A stretch of DNA of 64,000 bases from Methylacidimicrobium sp. AP8 (GCF_903064525.1 NZ_LR797830.1:620001-684000); one strand, 5' to 3'. Positions 7,302 through 16,938 are shown, counted from the first letter of the stretch. Numbers and translations: made by a program. The notes: generated from the letters alone by a model not told the origin.

Positions 7302-10187
7302 GTGAGGAGGGATAGCGGCATCATAGGTTCGATTCGGAGTGTCTATATCCGACGGTTTCTGTGCTTTGTGCTGGGAATGCTCCTCGCGAGCCTTTCTATG
7401 CCGCTGCGGGCGGCCGACCCCTCGGTGGAGCCCGCTTCCCCCCTGGGCAGCGGGGATGCGGATACGGGGGGCAGCGGTCTCACCGGAGGCCCCGGATCCT
7501 GGGACCGGAATCCGGTGGAGGGGAACGGGTCGGGAAGCGGGGACGCACTCGGCGATGGCTCCTCGCACAAGCCGCTGGAGGATATCTTGCGCAATCAGCC
7601 TCTTTTGGCCGACGCTTCCAATGCCCTGAAGGAGGGGAGCGCCGCAGCCGATCCGGCACCCGATTCGTCCTCTTCCCCATCTTCTTCCTCTTCGCCGGCG
7701 CTGGTCAATCCCGGCACCGGAAAGGTCGTGATGCCGGAAACGCTCGTGACCGCCAACGAGCAGTCGGTTCTCCCCGGGGACTACGACATCAGCTCGGTTT
7801 ACGGCACACCGGTCAATATCGTCGACACGCCTAGGAGCGTCCAGGTCATCACCCAGCAGGAAATCCAGTCCTCCGCGTTCATTTCCCAAAACGTCATGTC
7901 AATGATGTACATGGCGCCCGGCCTCTACATGGGGACGACCTTCGGCGAGTTCTCGGTGCCGAACATCCGAGGCATGCCGGCCAACAAGTACATCAACGGG
8001 ATGCTCTCTTTCTTGCCTGGCACCGGCTACGAAGGGGGGCCGATGAACATGAACGACTTCGACCAGATCAACATCGTCCAGGGGCCGACGATGCCGAGCC
8101 TGCTCTCGATCCGCGCGGCGGGCGGGTATCTGGACATCCAGACCAAGCGCCCCTACTGGGACGGCTTCCACGGGACGGCGACGGTCATGGAAGGGATGTA
8201 CGACCAGAATCTCTGGCAGGCCGACGTGGGCGGCCCGATCAACGACAAGCTCGCGTTCCGGTTCAGCTACCTGGGGAACTACTCGGGGAACTATTACGAC
8301 AACGACTACCTGCATAACCAATCCTTCTACACAGCCCTCTCCTTCAAGCCGTACGACAACTACGAGCTCTTCTTCAACAATTCGTTCTACACCGAAGGCT
8401 ACAACGAGATCGGCGGGATCAACCGGCCGACCCAGGAGCTGGTTTCGGATCATGAGTATCTTTCCGGCTATATACCGAATATTTATTTAGGTCCGCCGCG
8501 CTACGTCGATCACCATAAAGTCAACTACAATATCGGTCCGGAATTGTACAATTACGGGGTGTCGGTGCTGCCGCAATATTATGATACGCTGCGCTATGTC
8601 CCGCTCTCGGCGATCGGCGGATATCGGGCCAATTTGCTCAACCCGGGTTCGGGGGGCTACGTCGAAAGCGAGCGGGCCCAGGTCATCCAGCGGGTGAACG
8701 TAGACGACGGCTTCCAGATCGTCAACAATACCAACTTCGAGTATTTTTCCTACAACTACCAGAATTTTACGCCCTATAATATCTACACTCCGGGCTCCTG
8801 GGTAGCCCAGAACAACACCTCGTTCATCCTGAACTTCGACACCCCGATCGGCGGGGCTGCCGAAGGCGGACAACAGGAGAACCCGAGCCTGGCCGACCGG
8901 AAGAATCCTCCCTTGAAGGACGAGGCTTTTCCTATCCATCACACGGTCAATGTCGGGTTCGAGACCGACTATGCCAACATGATCGTCTACGAGGGCGACT
9001 TCGAGCAGGTGTTCAACGTCTGGAACATGGGGCCGCTGGCCAATGCGGTCTATCCCTCGTATTTTCAATACAACCTGCCGGGCATGCCGTGGTTCAGCAA
9101 GTATCTGTATCAAGACGTGCCGATTCCGGGCCGACCCGGGCAGGTGTTCAACCCGGGCAACTTCAGCTCGACCGATTCCGAGACCTGGTACTTGCGGCCC
9201 TACTGGCAGCACCAGATTGACTTCGGCAAGCACTTCTCGATTTTCATGGGCGCCAGCGCGCTGGCCTTGATGGCGACCGCGCAGAATCCCGTAGGCACGC
9301 CCGGCACCTACTTCGACTTCGGCGAGGCACTCCATCCGGGGGGACAGTACTTTTCCACCGTCATCCCGAACTTCGACTTCAGTCCGCGCTGGAAGCCGAA
9401 CGAGTGGACGACGGTCTATTTCGATTTTCAGCAGGCGTGGCTAGCCGAAACGGGAGCTTTTTACGGCGTCTCCCCCTTGACGAGCAACTACAACCTTCAC
9501 CTCCATCAGCGACTCTACAGCGGGGGGATCAACTTCAGCTTGCTCAATGGCAAGCTCAATATCTTGACCGCCGCCTTTGACCAGGAGTTCCAGGAATTGG
9601 AAAGCTACAAAAAAGTGCTTCTGGTCCCGGTTCCGATCGACGTGGTGGGGGGCACCCTACAGGTGAGCTATCAGCCGGATCGGCATCTCTGGCTCGTCGC
9701 CAACGCTTCCTACATCTTGGGCACGTTCGACTATGCTTCTCCGCTCACCACAGGCCCCAGCATGGACCAGCCATACCCGAGCAACTACGTTTTGAACAAT
9801 CCGGGAAAGTACGCCTTCGACAACTTCGGCTACTTCCCCCAGGGTACATACAACTACGTGGGCTGGCCCAACTTCCAGACCTCCTTCATGGCGACCTACA
9901 CGCTCGATTGGGGATTGGGCTTCTTCGCCTCCTTCAACGCGACGAGCCCGCAATATCTTGCCTACGATTACCTCGTCCGGATTCCCTGGCAGTACACCCT
10001 CAATTTGGGCATAAGCTACACGAGCCCGGATAAGCATTGGGTAGGGAGGCTCTGGGTCTGGAACGTGACCGACCAGCACAACTGGATGACGAGCGGCAGC
10101 GGATACGCGACATCGTTCAACAATTACGACGAGCTCATGGTCTCCTGGCCTTTCTGGATACAGGGACAGATCAGCTATCAATTTTAG
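7302..10187 (+). CDS. TonB-dependent outer-membrane receptor 1
   Basis: 961-residue outer-membrane gated channel for energised uptake of a ligand too large for porins. Start GTG 7302 after GGGAGGG gives a signal peptide with core FLCFVLGMLLASLSM, cut near residue 37. A low-complexity Gly/Ser/Pro linker follows, then a TonB-box-like PETLVTA (about 145-151), the plug (YGTPVNIVDTPRSVQVI onward, with NIRGM and the IVQGP segment) and a long Tyr/Asn-rich beta barrel ending in the C-terminal Phe that directs barrel assembly. It resembles the receptor at 14045-16777 in plug and barrel landmarks, including similar WPFWI C-termini, so they are probably paralogues. Substrate not readable. The PHO-box promoter and downstream phosphoesterase favour a phosphorus source; a metal chelate is the alternative. 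Confidence 0.92.
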   Translation: MRRDSGIIGSIRSVYIRRFLCFVLGMLLASLSMPLRAADPSVEPASPLGSGDADTGGSGLTGGPGSWDRNPVEGNGSGSGDALGDGSSHKPLEDILRNQPLLADASNALKEGSAAADPAPDSSSSPSSSSSPALVNPGTGKVVMPETLVTANEQSVLPGDYDISSVYGTPVNIVDTPRSVQVITQQEIQSSAFISQNVMSMMYMAPGLYMGTTFGEFSVPNIRGMPANKYINGMLSFLPGTGYEGGPMNMNDFDQINIVQGPTMPSLLSIRAAGGYLDIQTKRPYWDGFHGTATVMEGMYDQNLWQADVGGPINDKLAFRFSYLGNYSGNYYDNDYLHNQSFYTALSFKPYDNYELFFNNSFYTEGYNEIGGINRPTQELVSDHEYLSGYIPNIYLGPPRYVDHHKVNYNIGPELYNYGVSVLPQYYDTLRYVPLSAIGGYRANLLNPGSGGYVESERAQVIQRVNVDDGFQIVNNTNFEYFSYNYQNFTPYNIYTPGSWVAQNNTSFILNFDTPIGGAAEGGQQENPSLADRKNPPLKDEAFPIHHTVNVGFETDYANMIVYEGDFEQVFNVWNMGPLANAVYPSYFQYNLPGMPWFSKYLYQDVPIPGRPGQVFNPGNFSSTDSETWYLRPYWQHQIDFGKHFSIFMGASALALMATAQNPVGTPGTYFDFGEALHPGGQYFSTVIPNFDFSPRWKPNEWTTVYFDFQQAWLAETGAFYGVSPLTSNYNLHLHQRLYSGGINFSLLNGKLNILTAAFDQEFQELESYKKVLLVPVPIDVVGGTLQVSYQPDRHLWLVANASYILGTFDYASPLTTGPSMDQPYPSNYVLNNPGKYAFDNFGYFPQGTYNYVGWPNFQTSFMATYTLDWGLGFFASFNATSPQYLAYDYLVRIPWQYTLNLGISYTSPDKHWVGRLWVWNVTDQHNWMTSGSGYATSFNNYDELMVSWPFWIQGQISYQF

Positions 10188-10210
10188 TCGATTTTAGGAA
10201 AGGAGATTCT

Positions 10211-10810
10211 ATGATCCGAGCCATGCGGACGGCGTCAGGCTCTATCCGGCTCTTCCTGGCGGTGGGCTCGGTCATTATGGGTGGAAGCGTCCCGGAGGGC
10301 TCGGCGGCTGCCCAAGCCGCCGGGGCGGGCCAAGTGGCCGTGGCCCCGCAGATGATTCTGGGTGCCAACGGCGAGGGCAGGAAGGCGCAAGAGCTTTTGC
10401 AGGCGGGCCGCCCGGCCGAGGCGCGGGCCGCAGCGGAAAAGGATCTCCAAACCTCGATCGCGCGATCCGGCTTCAGCGCCTTCGGCAACATGGTGCCCTA
10501 CAACAACCTCGGCGTCGTCTACACGGCCGAGGGCAGGTATGCGGAGGCGCACAAGATGTTTTCCCGGGCGATCGGGCTGGGGAAGGCGGCGCTCAGCCAA
10601 GCACAGATGGCCGCCGGCTACAGCGGAGGATCGACCTACACGCAGGCGGGGGCGGGTGCCGGCACAGGGGTGGCGGTGCAGAAGAAGATCCTGGCCCTCT
10701 GTCTCTTCAACAATAGCATCGCCTACCGGAAGGAAGGCGACCTCGCGAAGGCCGCACGTTTTCAGGCGGATGCGCGGAAGCTCGATCCCGCCTTGCCCGA
10801 GTGGAAATGA
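10211..10810 (+). CDS. small exported TPR-repeat protein
   Basis: 199 residues. ATG 10211 is chosen because AGGAAAGGAG lies just upstream and the receptor ends at 10187; the frame is open further 5' only by chance overlap. A probable signal peptide (about residues 1-35) precedes two or three TPR-like helix pairs (NNLGVVYTAEGRYAEAHKMF; NNSIAYRKEGDLAKAARF). Probably a periplasmic scaffold for the receptor or the phosphoesterase. Its stop overlaps the next start as ATGA, implying translational coupling in the order receptor, TPR, phosphoesterase. Confidence 0.82.
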   Translation: MIRAMRTASGSIRLFLAVGSVIMGGSVPEGSAAAQAAGAGQVAVAPQMILGANGEGRKAQELLQAGRPAEARAAAEKDLQTSIARSGFSAFGNMVPYNNLGVVYTAEGRYAEAHKMFSRAIGLGKAALSQAQMAAGYSGGSTYTQAGAGAGTGVAVQKKILALCLFNNSIAYRKEGDLAKAARFQADARKLDPALPEWK

Positions 10811-13689
10811 TCCGCTCCCATGGGATGCCGGTGTCCGGGAAATGTTTTCCCTCGCGGGGAAAAGGGTTGCGGAGGCTGCGGCTCGCGGTCGTCGCGGGGG
10901 CTGCCTGTCTGGCCGCTGCGGTTTCCGCAAGAGCCCGTCCGCCGGAGGGCGCTCCCGAGGGCGCCTTCCTTCCGACCGGGGTGCGGATCGATCTTTCGCC
11001 GATTCCTGGCCTGCGCCTAGATCCGCTCTACCTGGCGAAGGGAAAGACGAAGGTCCCGGTTTCCGGGTCGTTTGCCATGGCGGCGAGCCCGGCGGGCGGT
11101 GCGCTGGCGGTGGTGAGCTCGGGCTACAACCTCTGGTTCGGCTTCGACGGAAAGCCGGTTCCGGAGCTCTCCCACGAGTCCGTCTTTGTCTTCGACATTT
11201 CCCAGGGGGCGCCCAAGCCGGTGGCTGTTCTCCCGCTCCCGAACTCCTTTTGCGGGATCGACTGGAATCCGGACGGGAAGGAGTTCTACGTCTCGGGCGG
11301 GGGAGAGGATCGGATCTATGCCTTCGCAAGAAAAGGAGATACGTGGGCGCCCTCCCGTCCGCCGATCGCGCTGGGGCACGAAAAAGGCAACGGGATCGAG
11401 ACGAAGCCCGTGGCTGCCGGACTTCGCGTCGATCCGGAGGGGAAGCTCCTGCTCGTCGCTAACTACGCCAACGACTCGGTCAGCCTCGTCCGGTTGACCG
11501 ATGGAAAGAAGGTAGCCGAGCTCGACCTGCGTCCCGGGAAGATCGATCCCAAGGACAGGGGACTCCCCGGGGGCGAGTATCCAATGGATGTCGCTTGGGT
11601 GGGAAAGGGGAAGGCCTATGTCGCCAGCCTCCGGGATCGGGAGATCGTGGTCGTCGGCATGGAAGCCGAAACATTACGTTGCTTGGGCCGGATTCCGCTC
11701 CAGGGGCAGCCGAACCGGATCGCCGTCGATCGGGATCGACGCCGAGCCTATGTGACCGAGGATAACTCGGACCGGATCGCGGTGATCGAGACGGAGGCCG
11801 ACCGGCTTCTGGAGGCGATTCCTTCTGTTTCCGAGCCGGGTTCGGGCCGGCCGGGGAAGTCCCGCAAGGGGGCCTCTCCGAACAACCTCTGGCTCGATCC
11901 CTCGGGGCGGCTCCTCTATGTCACCAACGGCGGAATGAACTGCGTCTCGGTGATCGAGCTGGGCCCTAAGGCGCGGGGGGTCGCAGGGGAGGTGCCGGAA
12001 GATGGAGCGGAGGCGAGCAGCAGGGTCGTGGCCCTGATCCCGACCGGATGGTATCCGACGGCCGTGGCCTGCGATGGACGCGGAAGCCGGCTCTATGTGG
12101 CGACCGGGAAGAGTGTGACGGGACCGAACGACCGGGGATTCGGCCGGCCGCTCCCGCCTCCGGAGGAGCTCGTCAAGGTCTGGAGGTCGAAGAACGAATA
12201 TATCCTCCAAAAAACGGCCGGAACTCTGCAGAGCTTCCCGCGGCCCGATCCGGCGGACTACGCGCGCTTGACCGAGACCGTATGGAGGAACAACCGGCGA
12301 ATCGGCGCCGCAGCGGGGGATAAGGCCATTCTGCAGATGCTGCGCCGCCGGATTCATCACATCCTGTACGTGATCAAGGAGAACCGTGGATACGACCAGC
12401 TCTTCGGCGATTTGCGGCGCGGGGACGGCGATCCCGACCTGGCGATCCTGGCTCCTTACTGCCCCAACGAGCGGCGGCTGGCCGAGCGGTTCGTCCTGTT
12501 GGATCATTTCTTCTGCAGCGGGGAGGTGAGCGGGGACGGCTGGAACTGGAGCACGGAGGCCCGGGCGACCGATATCATCGAAAAGACCGTTCCCCTCCAT
12601 TATGCCCATCGTGGGCCTACCTACGATTTCGAGGGCGACAACCGGAACATCGCGGTGGGAATCGGGACCATGGCCCAGAGGAAGGAAGCGGACCCCGGGC
12701 TTCCCGACGATCCCGACCTCTTGCCGGGAACCCGGAGCGTGGCCGCACCCGACGGCTCCGAGGGAGAGGTCGGCCTCGGCTATCTCTGGGATGCGGCGCT
12801 GCGGAAGGGCATCACCGTGCGGAATTACGGGTTTTTCGGCGATCTCACCCGCTACCATCTGCCCAAGGAGGATCCTGCCTTCCTCCCCTTATCGCGGCAT
12901 CCTTTTGCGGAGAGGATGATCCAGTTCTTTCCCGCCAACCCCACGCTGGCCAAGGTGAGCGACCTCTACTACCGCGGCTTCGACATGAAGTACGCCGACT
13001 ACTGGCGGTACAAGGAGTGGGAACGCGAGTTCGACGACTATGCGCGGAAGGGGAATCTTCCCGCCTTGGAGCTGATCCGCCTTCCCCATGACCACTTCGG
13101 CTCCTTCCGGGAGGCTGCCGACAAGGTCGACACGGTCGAAGCGCAGATGGCCGACAACGACTATGCGGTGGGGCTGCTGGTGGAAAAGGTTGCGCGCAGC
13201 CGGTACAAGGATGACACCCTGATCTTCGTGATCGAGGACGACGCGCAGGCCGCGGCGGACCATGTCGACGCCCACCGGAGCATCGCCCTTGTGGCGGGCC
13301 CCTTCGTCAAGCAGGGAGCCGTCATCCGCCGGAGGTTCACCACGGTGAGCGTGCTGAAGACGATCGAGGAGATCCTCGGCTTCGGGCCTCTCTGCTTCTA
13401 CGACGAGGGAGCCGAGCCGATGACCGACCTCTTCGATCCGGCAGCGTCGAGCTGGAGCTACCGGGCGGTCGTTCCCGCCGCCCTGCTTCAGACCGACCTT
13501 CCGGTCGGCGGGAAGAAAGGCGCGGGGGCCGGCGCCCGCCACGATTCCGCGTTTTGGGAGAAGCTCTTGGGCGGCCAGGACTTTTCGGACGCGGACCGGC
13601 TCGATTCGGAGCAGTTCAATCGCGCCTTGCGGTTCGGCTTGTCCGGACGGCGGAGCTCCCGGCCGACCTTCCGCGAAGCGGGGGAGTAA
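10807..13689 (+). CDS. YVTN beta-propeller / alkaline-phosphatase-superfamily phosphoesterase
   Basis: 960 residues, exported (hydrophobic signal segment about residues 20-45). The N-terminal half (about 60-480) is a YncE/YVTN-type beta-propeller with repeated segments such as GKLLLVANYANDSVSLVRL and GRLLYVTNGGMNCVSVIEL. The C-terminal half is a PF04185-type phosphoesterase: the IHHILYVIKENRGYDQLFGD entry motif near 514-533, and IEDDAQAAADHVDAH near 805-820 carrying Asp/His metal ligands. Such proteins hydrolyse phosphate esters or phospholipids. ATG 10807 overlaps the TPR stop (ATGA); GTG 10801 is a less likely start. In this operon it probably releases phosphate from organic esters outside the inner membrane, possibly on ligand delivered by the receptor. 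The exact substrate is not readable. Confidence 0.88.
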   Translation: MIRSHGMPVSGKCFPSRGKGLRRLRLAVVAGAACLAAAVSARARPPEGAPEGAFLPTGVRIDLSPIPGLRLDPLYLAKGKTKVPVSGSFAMAASPAGGALAVVSSGYNLWFGFDGKPVPELSHESVFVFDISQGAPKPVAVLPLPNSFCGIDWNPDGKEFYVSGGGEDRIYAFARKGDTWAPSRPPIALGHEKGNGIETKPVAAGLRVDPEGKLLLVANYANDSVSLVRLTDGKKVAELDLRPGKIDPKDRGLPGGEYPMDVAWVGKGKAYVASLRDREIVVVGMEAETLRCLGRIPLQGQPNRIAVDRDRRRAYVTEDNSDRIAVIETEADRLLEAIPSVSEPGSGRPGKSRKGASPNNLWLDPSGRLLYVTNGGMNCVSVIELGPKARGVAGEVPEDGAEASSRVVALIPTGWYPTAVACDGRGSRLYVATGKSVTGPNDRGFGRPLPPPEELVKVWRSKNEYILQKTAGTLQSFPRPDPADYARLTETVWRNNRRIGAAAGDKAILQMLRRRIHHILYVIKENRGYDQLFGDLRRGDGDPDLAILAPYCPNERRLAERFVLLDHFFCSGEVSGDGWNWSTEARATDIIEKTVPLHYAHRGPTYDFEGDNRNIAVGIGTMAQRKEADPGLPDDPDLLPGTRSVAAPDGSEGEVGLGYLWDAALRKGITVRNYGFFGDLTRYHLPKEDPAFLPLSRHPFAERMIQFFPANPTLAKVSDLYYRGFDMKYADYWRYKEWEREFDDYARKGNLPALELIRLPHDHFGSFREAADKVDTVEAQMADNDYAVGLLVEKVARSRYKDDTLIFVIEDDAQAAADHVDAHRSIALVAGPFVKQGAVIRRRFTTVSVLKTIEEILGFGPLCFYDEGAEPMTDLFDPAASSWSYRAVVPAALLQTDLPVGGKKGAGAGARHDSAFWEKLLGGQDFSDADRLDSEQFNRALRFGLSGRRSSRPTFREAGE

Positions 13690-13877
13690 GGCCCGGCGGC
13701 CGCTTCGGCGGCGCCTCGGCAACGAGCTTTGCGGCAAGCCGTGGCCGGGAAGGACGAGGTTCCGAGCCGCCCGCCTCTGTATCCGGATTCACGATCTCCG
13801 TCCGGCAAGATCGGCTGCAGAGAGAGAAGCGCAATGAGCTGCGGATTGTAGATCAATGGGTTGCGACTTTCGGAAAA

Positions 13878-13945
13878 TGGCACCGTTTTGTCACAGAAAT
13901 GTCACATGTTTTTCACAACCGTTTCGTTGGCGCTTACGGTATAGA
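13878..13945 (+). promoter_or_regulatory. PHO-box-like promoter C
   Basis: Half-sites in 11-bp register: TGGCACC 13878, TGTCACA 13889, TGTCACA 13900, TTTCACA 13911 (ends 13917). TATAGA lies at 13940-13945 after 22 bp, identical in spacing to promoter B. It sits in the 355-nt space 13690-14044 between the phosphoesterase and the second TonB receptor. The rest of that space shows no gene; an in-frame 5' extension of the receptor runs through it without a credible start. Confidence 0.7.
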
Positions 13946-14044
13946 ACTACGGGCGATCTTCGGATCGCTCGCCGGGCAAAGGGGGTTGATGAACCCGCAC
14001 CGGCGTCGGACCGCGGCGAAGTTTTTTATCGAGGAGGAAGAGGA

Positions 14045-16777
14045 ATGAAACGCGAGGTGTCAGTGACCAAACGACGAGGTTTTCGGCCGGCCGGGCTGTG
14101 GATTATCGCTTCGGCACTCGTGATCGGAACGGTCCGCGCGGACGAGGCAAATCCCGCCGCAGCCCCGACGGGCAGCAGCTCGGGGACGGGCGAAACGGCG
14201 GAGAGCGGCCAGGCACCCGTCAGCGGGAGCGGAAAGGCGAAGCAGTCGGGATGGGAGGGGATCGTCCAGCAGACCGAACCGGAAAAGAAGCAGAAAAAAT
14301 CGCCGACCGGCGACGTGCAGATGCAGGAGGTGACCGTATCGGGGGAAGCCGAGTGGACTTCCCCTGACCTGACCTCGGGCGAGCCCAACGCCCCGATCCT
14401 GCCGACGACGGCCCCGGTGGTCTCGACCTTCGGGACGCCGATCAACGTGATGGATGCGCCGCGGCAGATCACCCCGGTCAATCAGACGCTGCTGCGGACG
14501 TCGGGAGCACTCTACCAGGGGTATATGGATCCGCTCTCGATCTCCTCCATCCTGCCCACGGCCTATACGGAGCTCAACTGGGGCATGGGCAACTCGGTGA
14601 CGATCCGCGGCCGCCAGGCGCTCCCCTACATCAACGGCATCGAGATGACCCTCCAGAATGACGCCATGCAAGGCGTGCCCTTTAGCTGGAACATGGTCGA
14701 AAACATGGACATCCAGGAAGGCCCGGCGAACGCGGTCTTCGGGGCCACTCAGGCGTCGACCGGCAGCGTCAACTACATCACCAAGCAGCCCTACTTCGAC
14801 AAGTTCCGAGGACGGGTCTGGGACACGACCGGCATGTACCAGCAGTACCTCTGGGGGGCGGACATCGGCGGCCCGGTCGACAAGGAGGGCAAGCTGGCAT
14901 GGCGCTTCTCGTACATGGGCCAGGAGCAGGGGAGCTACTACCAGTACATGTACAACGATCAGCAGAACTTCTACTTCACCGTCGGGTGGAAGCCTACCGA
15001 TAACTATTCGGCCAACTTCTACGGCGACTATGGGATGTACGATTTCTATCCCGAGCTGGCCGACTTGATGAACCGGCCGACCAACCAGCTCATCCAAAAC
15101 GGGTTGTATCTCCCCGGCACAGTGCCCGGATTTCCTTTCACGGTGGCCCAGGGTGGACCGGCGACCGGCTCGGCGATCAATCCCCCGTTCAACACCTACG
15201 CGCAGTCGCCCGTCGGGATCAATCGGCGGGCTACCATCTGGAGCCCGTACGGAGGCGGGAACGCCAACAACGGTTTTGCCCAGCTCGTGCAGACGGTGCA
15301 AGTCAACGACGACCTCCAGATCGTGAACAATTCTTTCCTCTGGTACACCAAGACGGAATGGCTCGAGCCGCAGCTCTATGCCATGCAGTATACTCCGGGA
15401 GACTATGAGTTCGATAACCGGACCGAGGTTCGGTGGACCTTCGATCCGCTCGCCAGCGAGCCCGAGAAGCCCAAGACGAAGGAGGAACAGGGGCTGGAGA
15501 ACGTCTTCGGCAAGCTTCTGCTCAAGAGTTCGGTCGACACAGGTGTCGAATGGCACTACGAGTACCATGACGACTATTTCTCGGAGAGTGCTTGGGCCTA
15601 CGGCAACTCTTGGAGCCTCGTCGATCCTTTGAATCCCGCGTTTGCCAACCCGGCGCTCTTCTATTTACCCGGCACCAAGCAGTTCAACAGCTTCATCAAT
15701 AACCCGAAGGCCGCCTTCGGAGGCCTTTGGCATGTGCCCGGCGCTCCGGCGAACTACTTTTACGAGCCGCTGAACGGAGCCTCGGGAAGCACCTTCGGTC
15801 ACTACTGGTCGGTCGCGCCCTTCTGGCAGCACAACCTCCAGATCACCGACAAGTTCGCGCTCTACTTCGGCGTCCGGGCAACCGCGTACTTCTGGGACTT
15901 CACGACTCCGGAAGGACCGGCCGGCATGCCGCAGATTCCCGGAGTGACGACCGCGAGCCTGCAGCAAGCTTCGCTGGCCCCGCTTATCAACATCAGCCCT
16001 ACCTATAAGCCGTTCGATTGGATGACCGCCTACTTCAACTACAACTGGTCCTACGTGAACAACGTGGCGGTGATCGGCGGGGCGGCACCAACGTTCGATG
16101 CCGCCTCGTTCCGGCTGCTGAACCAGTTGATCGAGGGAGGCCTCAAGTTTAACCTGCTCAACGACAAGCTCTTTATTACCGCTGCGGGCTTCACTCAGGA
16201 TCAGCAGCTGAACAACCTGGGATTGCCGCCGACTCCCGCCACCATCACCGGATACGAGGTCAACCTCGCATACCAGCCGGATAAGCACTGGTGGGTGCGC
16301 GCCGGCTACATCGACATGCACGGTGTCGAAAACTGGACGGCGCTCACGCACGGCCCCAGCATGCGCCAGGACTACTCCACCGCATTCGCGCTGCAGCAGG
16401 CGTTGGCGCTCAACACCAACTTAGGCCTTCCTCCGGGGATCTACAATATGATCGGCTTCCCGGAGCAGTATGCGAGTGCGACGATCACCTACACCTCGGA
16501 TATCGGTTTAGGCGGGACGATCCAAGGGATCGTGATGAGCGATCAGTATCTGGACTACTTGGGCAGCGCCAAGATCCCGACACAGTACATCTTGAACGCC
16601 CAGATCTTCTACGTGCAGCCGAAGTGGGAGGCGCGGCTCTACCTCTATAACTTCACGAACAATAACTACTGGCTGCCCTTCGGCTTGGGTTCGGCCGGAA
16701 GCCGCGCGTTTAACGAAAGCTCGATCGTCGCGGGATGGCCCTTTTGGATCGAAGGGAACGTAGTCTTCAAGTTCTAG
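14045..16777 (+). CDS. TonB-dependent outer-membrane receptor 2
   Basis: 910 residues. ATG 14045 is preceded by GAGGAGGAAGAGG and gives a signal peptide cut near VRA-DE; the open frame upstream crosses the promoter and is not coding. After a Ser/Gly/Lys-rich linker come a TonB-box-like MQEVTVSG, a plug (FGTPINVMDAPRQITPVN, SVTIRGRQALPYINGIEM, IQEGPANAVFGATQAS) and a Tyr/Asn/Trp-rich barrel ending in Phe. Shared motifs with receptor 1 (NRPTNQL against NRPTQEL, GGPV/GGPI strand, WPFWIEGN end) indicate a diverged paralogue. Control by PHO-box-like promoter C groups it with the phosphate-starvation genes. Ligand unknown. Confidence 0.92.
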   Translation: MKREVSVTKRRGFRPAGLWIIASALVIGTVRADEANPAAAPTGSSSGTGETAESGQAPVSGSGKAKQSGWEGIVQQTEPEKKQKKSPTGDVQMQEVTVSGEAEWTSPDLTSGEPNAPILPTTAPVVSTFGTPINVMDAPRQITPVNQTLLRTSGALYQGYMDPLSISSILPTAYTELNWGMGNSVTIRGRQALPYINGIEMTLQNDAMQGVPFSWNMVENMDIQEGPANAVFGATQASTGSVNYITKQPYFDKFRGRVWDTTGMYQQYLWGADIGGPVDKEGKLAWRFSYMGQEQGSYYQYMYNDQQNFYFTVGWKPTDNYSANFYGDYGMYDFYPELADLMNRPTNQLIQNGLYLPGTVPGFPFTVAQGGPATGSAINPPFNTYAQSPVGINRRATIWSPYGGGNANNGFAQLVQTVQVNDDLQIVNNSFLWYTKTEWLEPQLYAMQYTPGDYEFDNRTEVRWTFDPLASEPEKPKTKEEQGLENVFGKLLLKSSVDTGVEWHYEYHDDYFSESAWAYGNSWSLVDPLNPAFANPALFYLPGTKQFNSFINNPKAAFGGLWHVPGAPANYFYEPLNGASGSTFGHYWSVAPFWQHNLQITDKFALYFGVRATAYFWDFTTPEGPAGMPQIPGVTTASLQQASLAPLINISPTYKPFDWMTAYFNYNWSYVNNVAVIGGAAPTFDAASFRLLNQLIEGGLKFNLLNDKLFITAAGFTQDQQLNNLGLPPTPATITGYEVNLAYQPDKHWWVRAGYIDMHGVENWTALTHGPSMRQDYSTAFALQQALALNTNLGLPPGIYNMIGFPEQYASATITYTSDIGLGGTIQGIVMSDQYLDYLGSAKIPTQYILNAQIFYVQPKWEARLYLYNFTNNNYWLPFGLGSAGSRAFNESSIVAGWPFWIEGNVVFKF

Positions 16778-16810
16778 CGCGCTTCGGTCGGTTTTCGTTC
16801 GTCGCTCATC

Positions 16811-16847
16811 GCAGGAAGGCGGAAGCCACAGGCCTCCGCCTTCCTGC
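16811..16847. terminator. strong hairpin after TonB receptor 2
   Basis: A perfect 13-bp stem (16811-16823 with 16835-16847) and 11-nt loop begin 33 nt after the receptor stop. There is no immediate U-tract (only CTTTTCC about 15 nt on), so it may be a weak terminator, an mRNA 3'-end stabiliser or a folded element separating receptor 2 from the TPR gene. Confidence 0.5.
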
Positions 16848-16938
16848 CGGCACGGAGGCTGCTTTTCCGTTTGCGGCGAAGCCGCTCTTGCCGGGAGCGC
16901 GGGATCGGCATAGTCAGCTTGTTTCGAGGGGAGCAGGG

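Noticed and set aside
14060-15568. 502-codon minus-strand frame opposite TonB receptor 2
   Set aside because: Antisense shadow caused by high GC3; no family-like motifs and the plus strand is a clear receptor.
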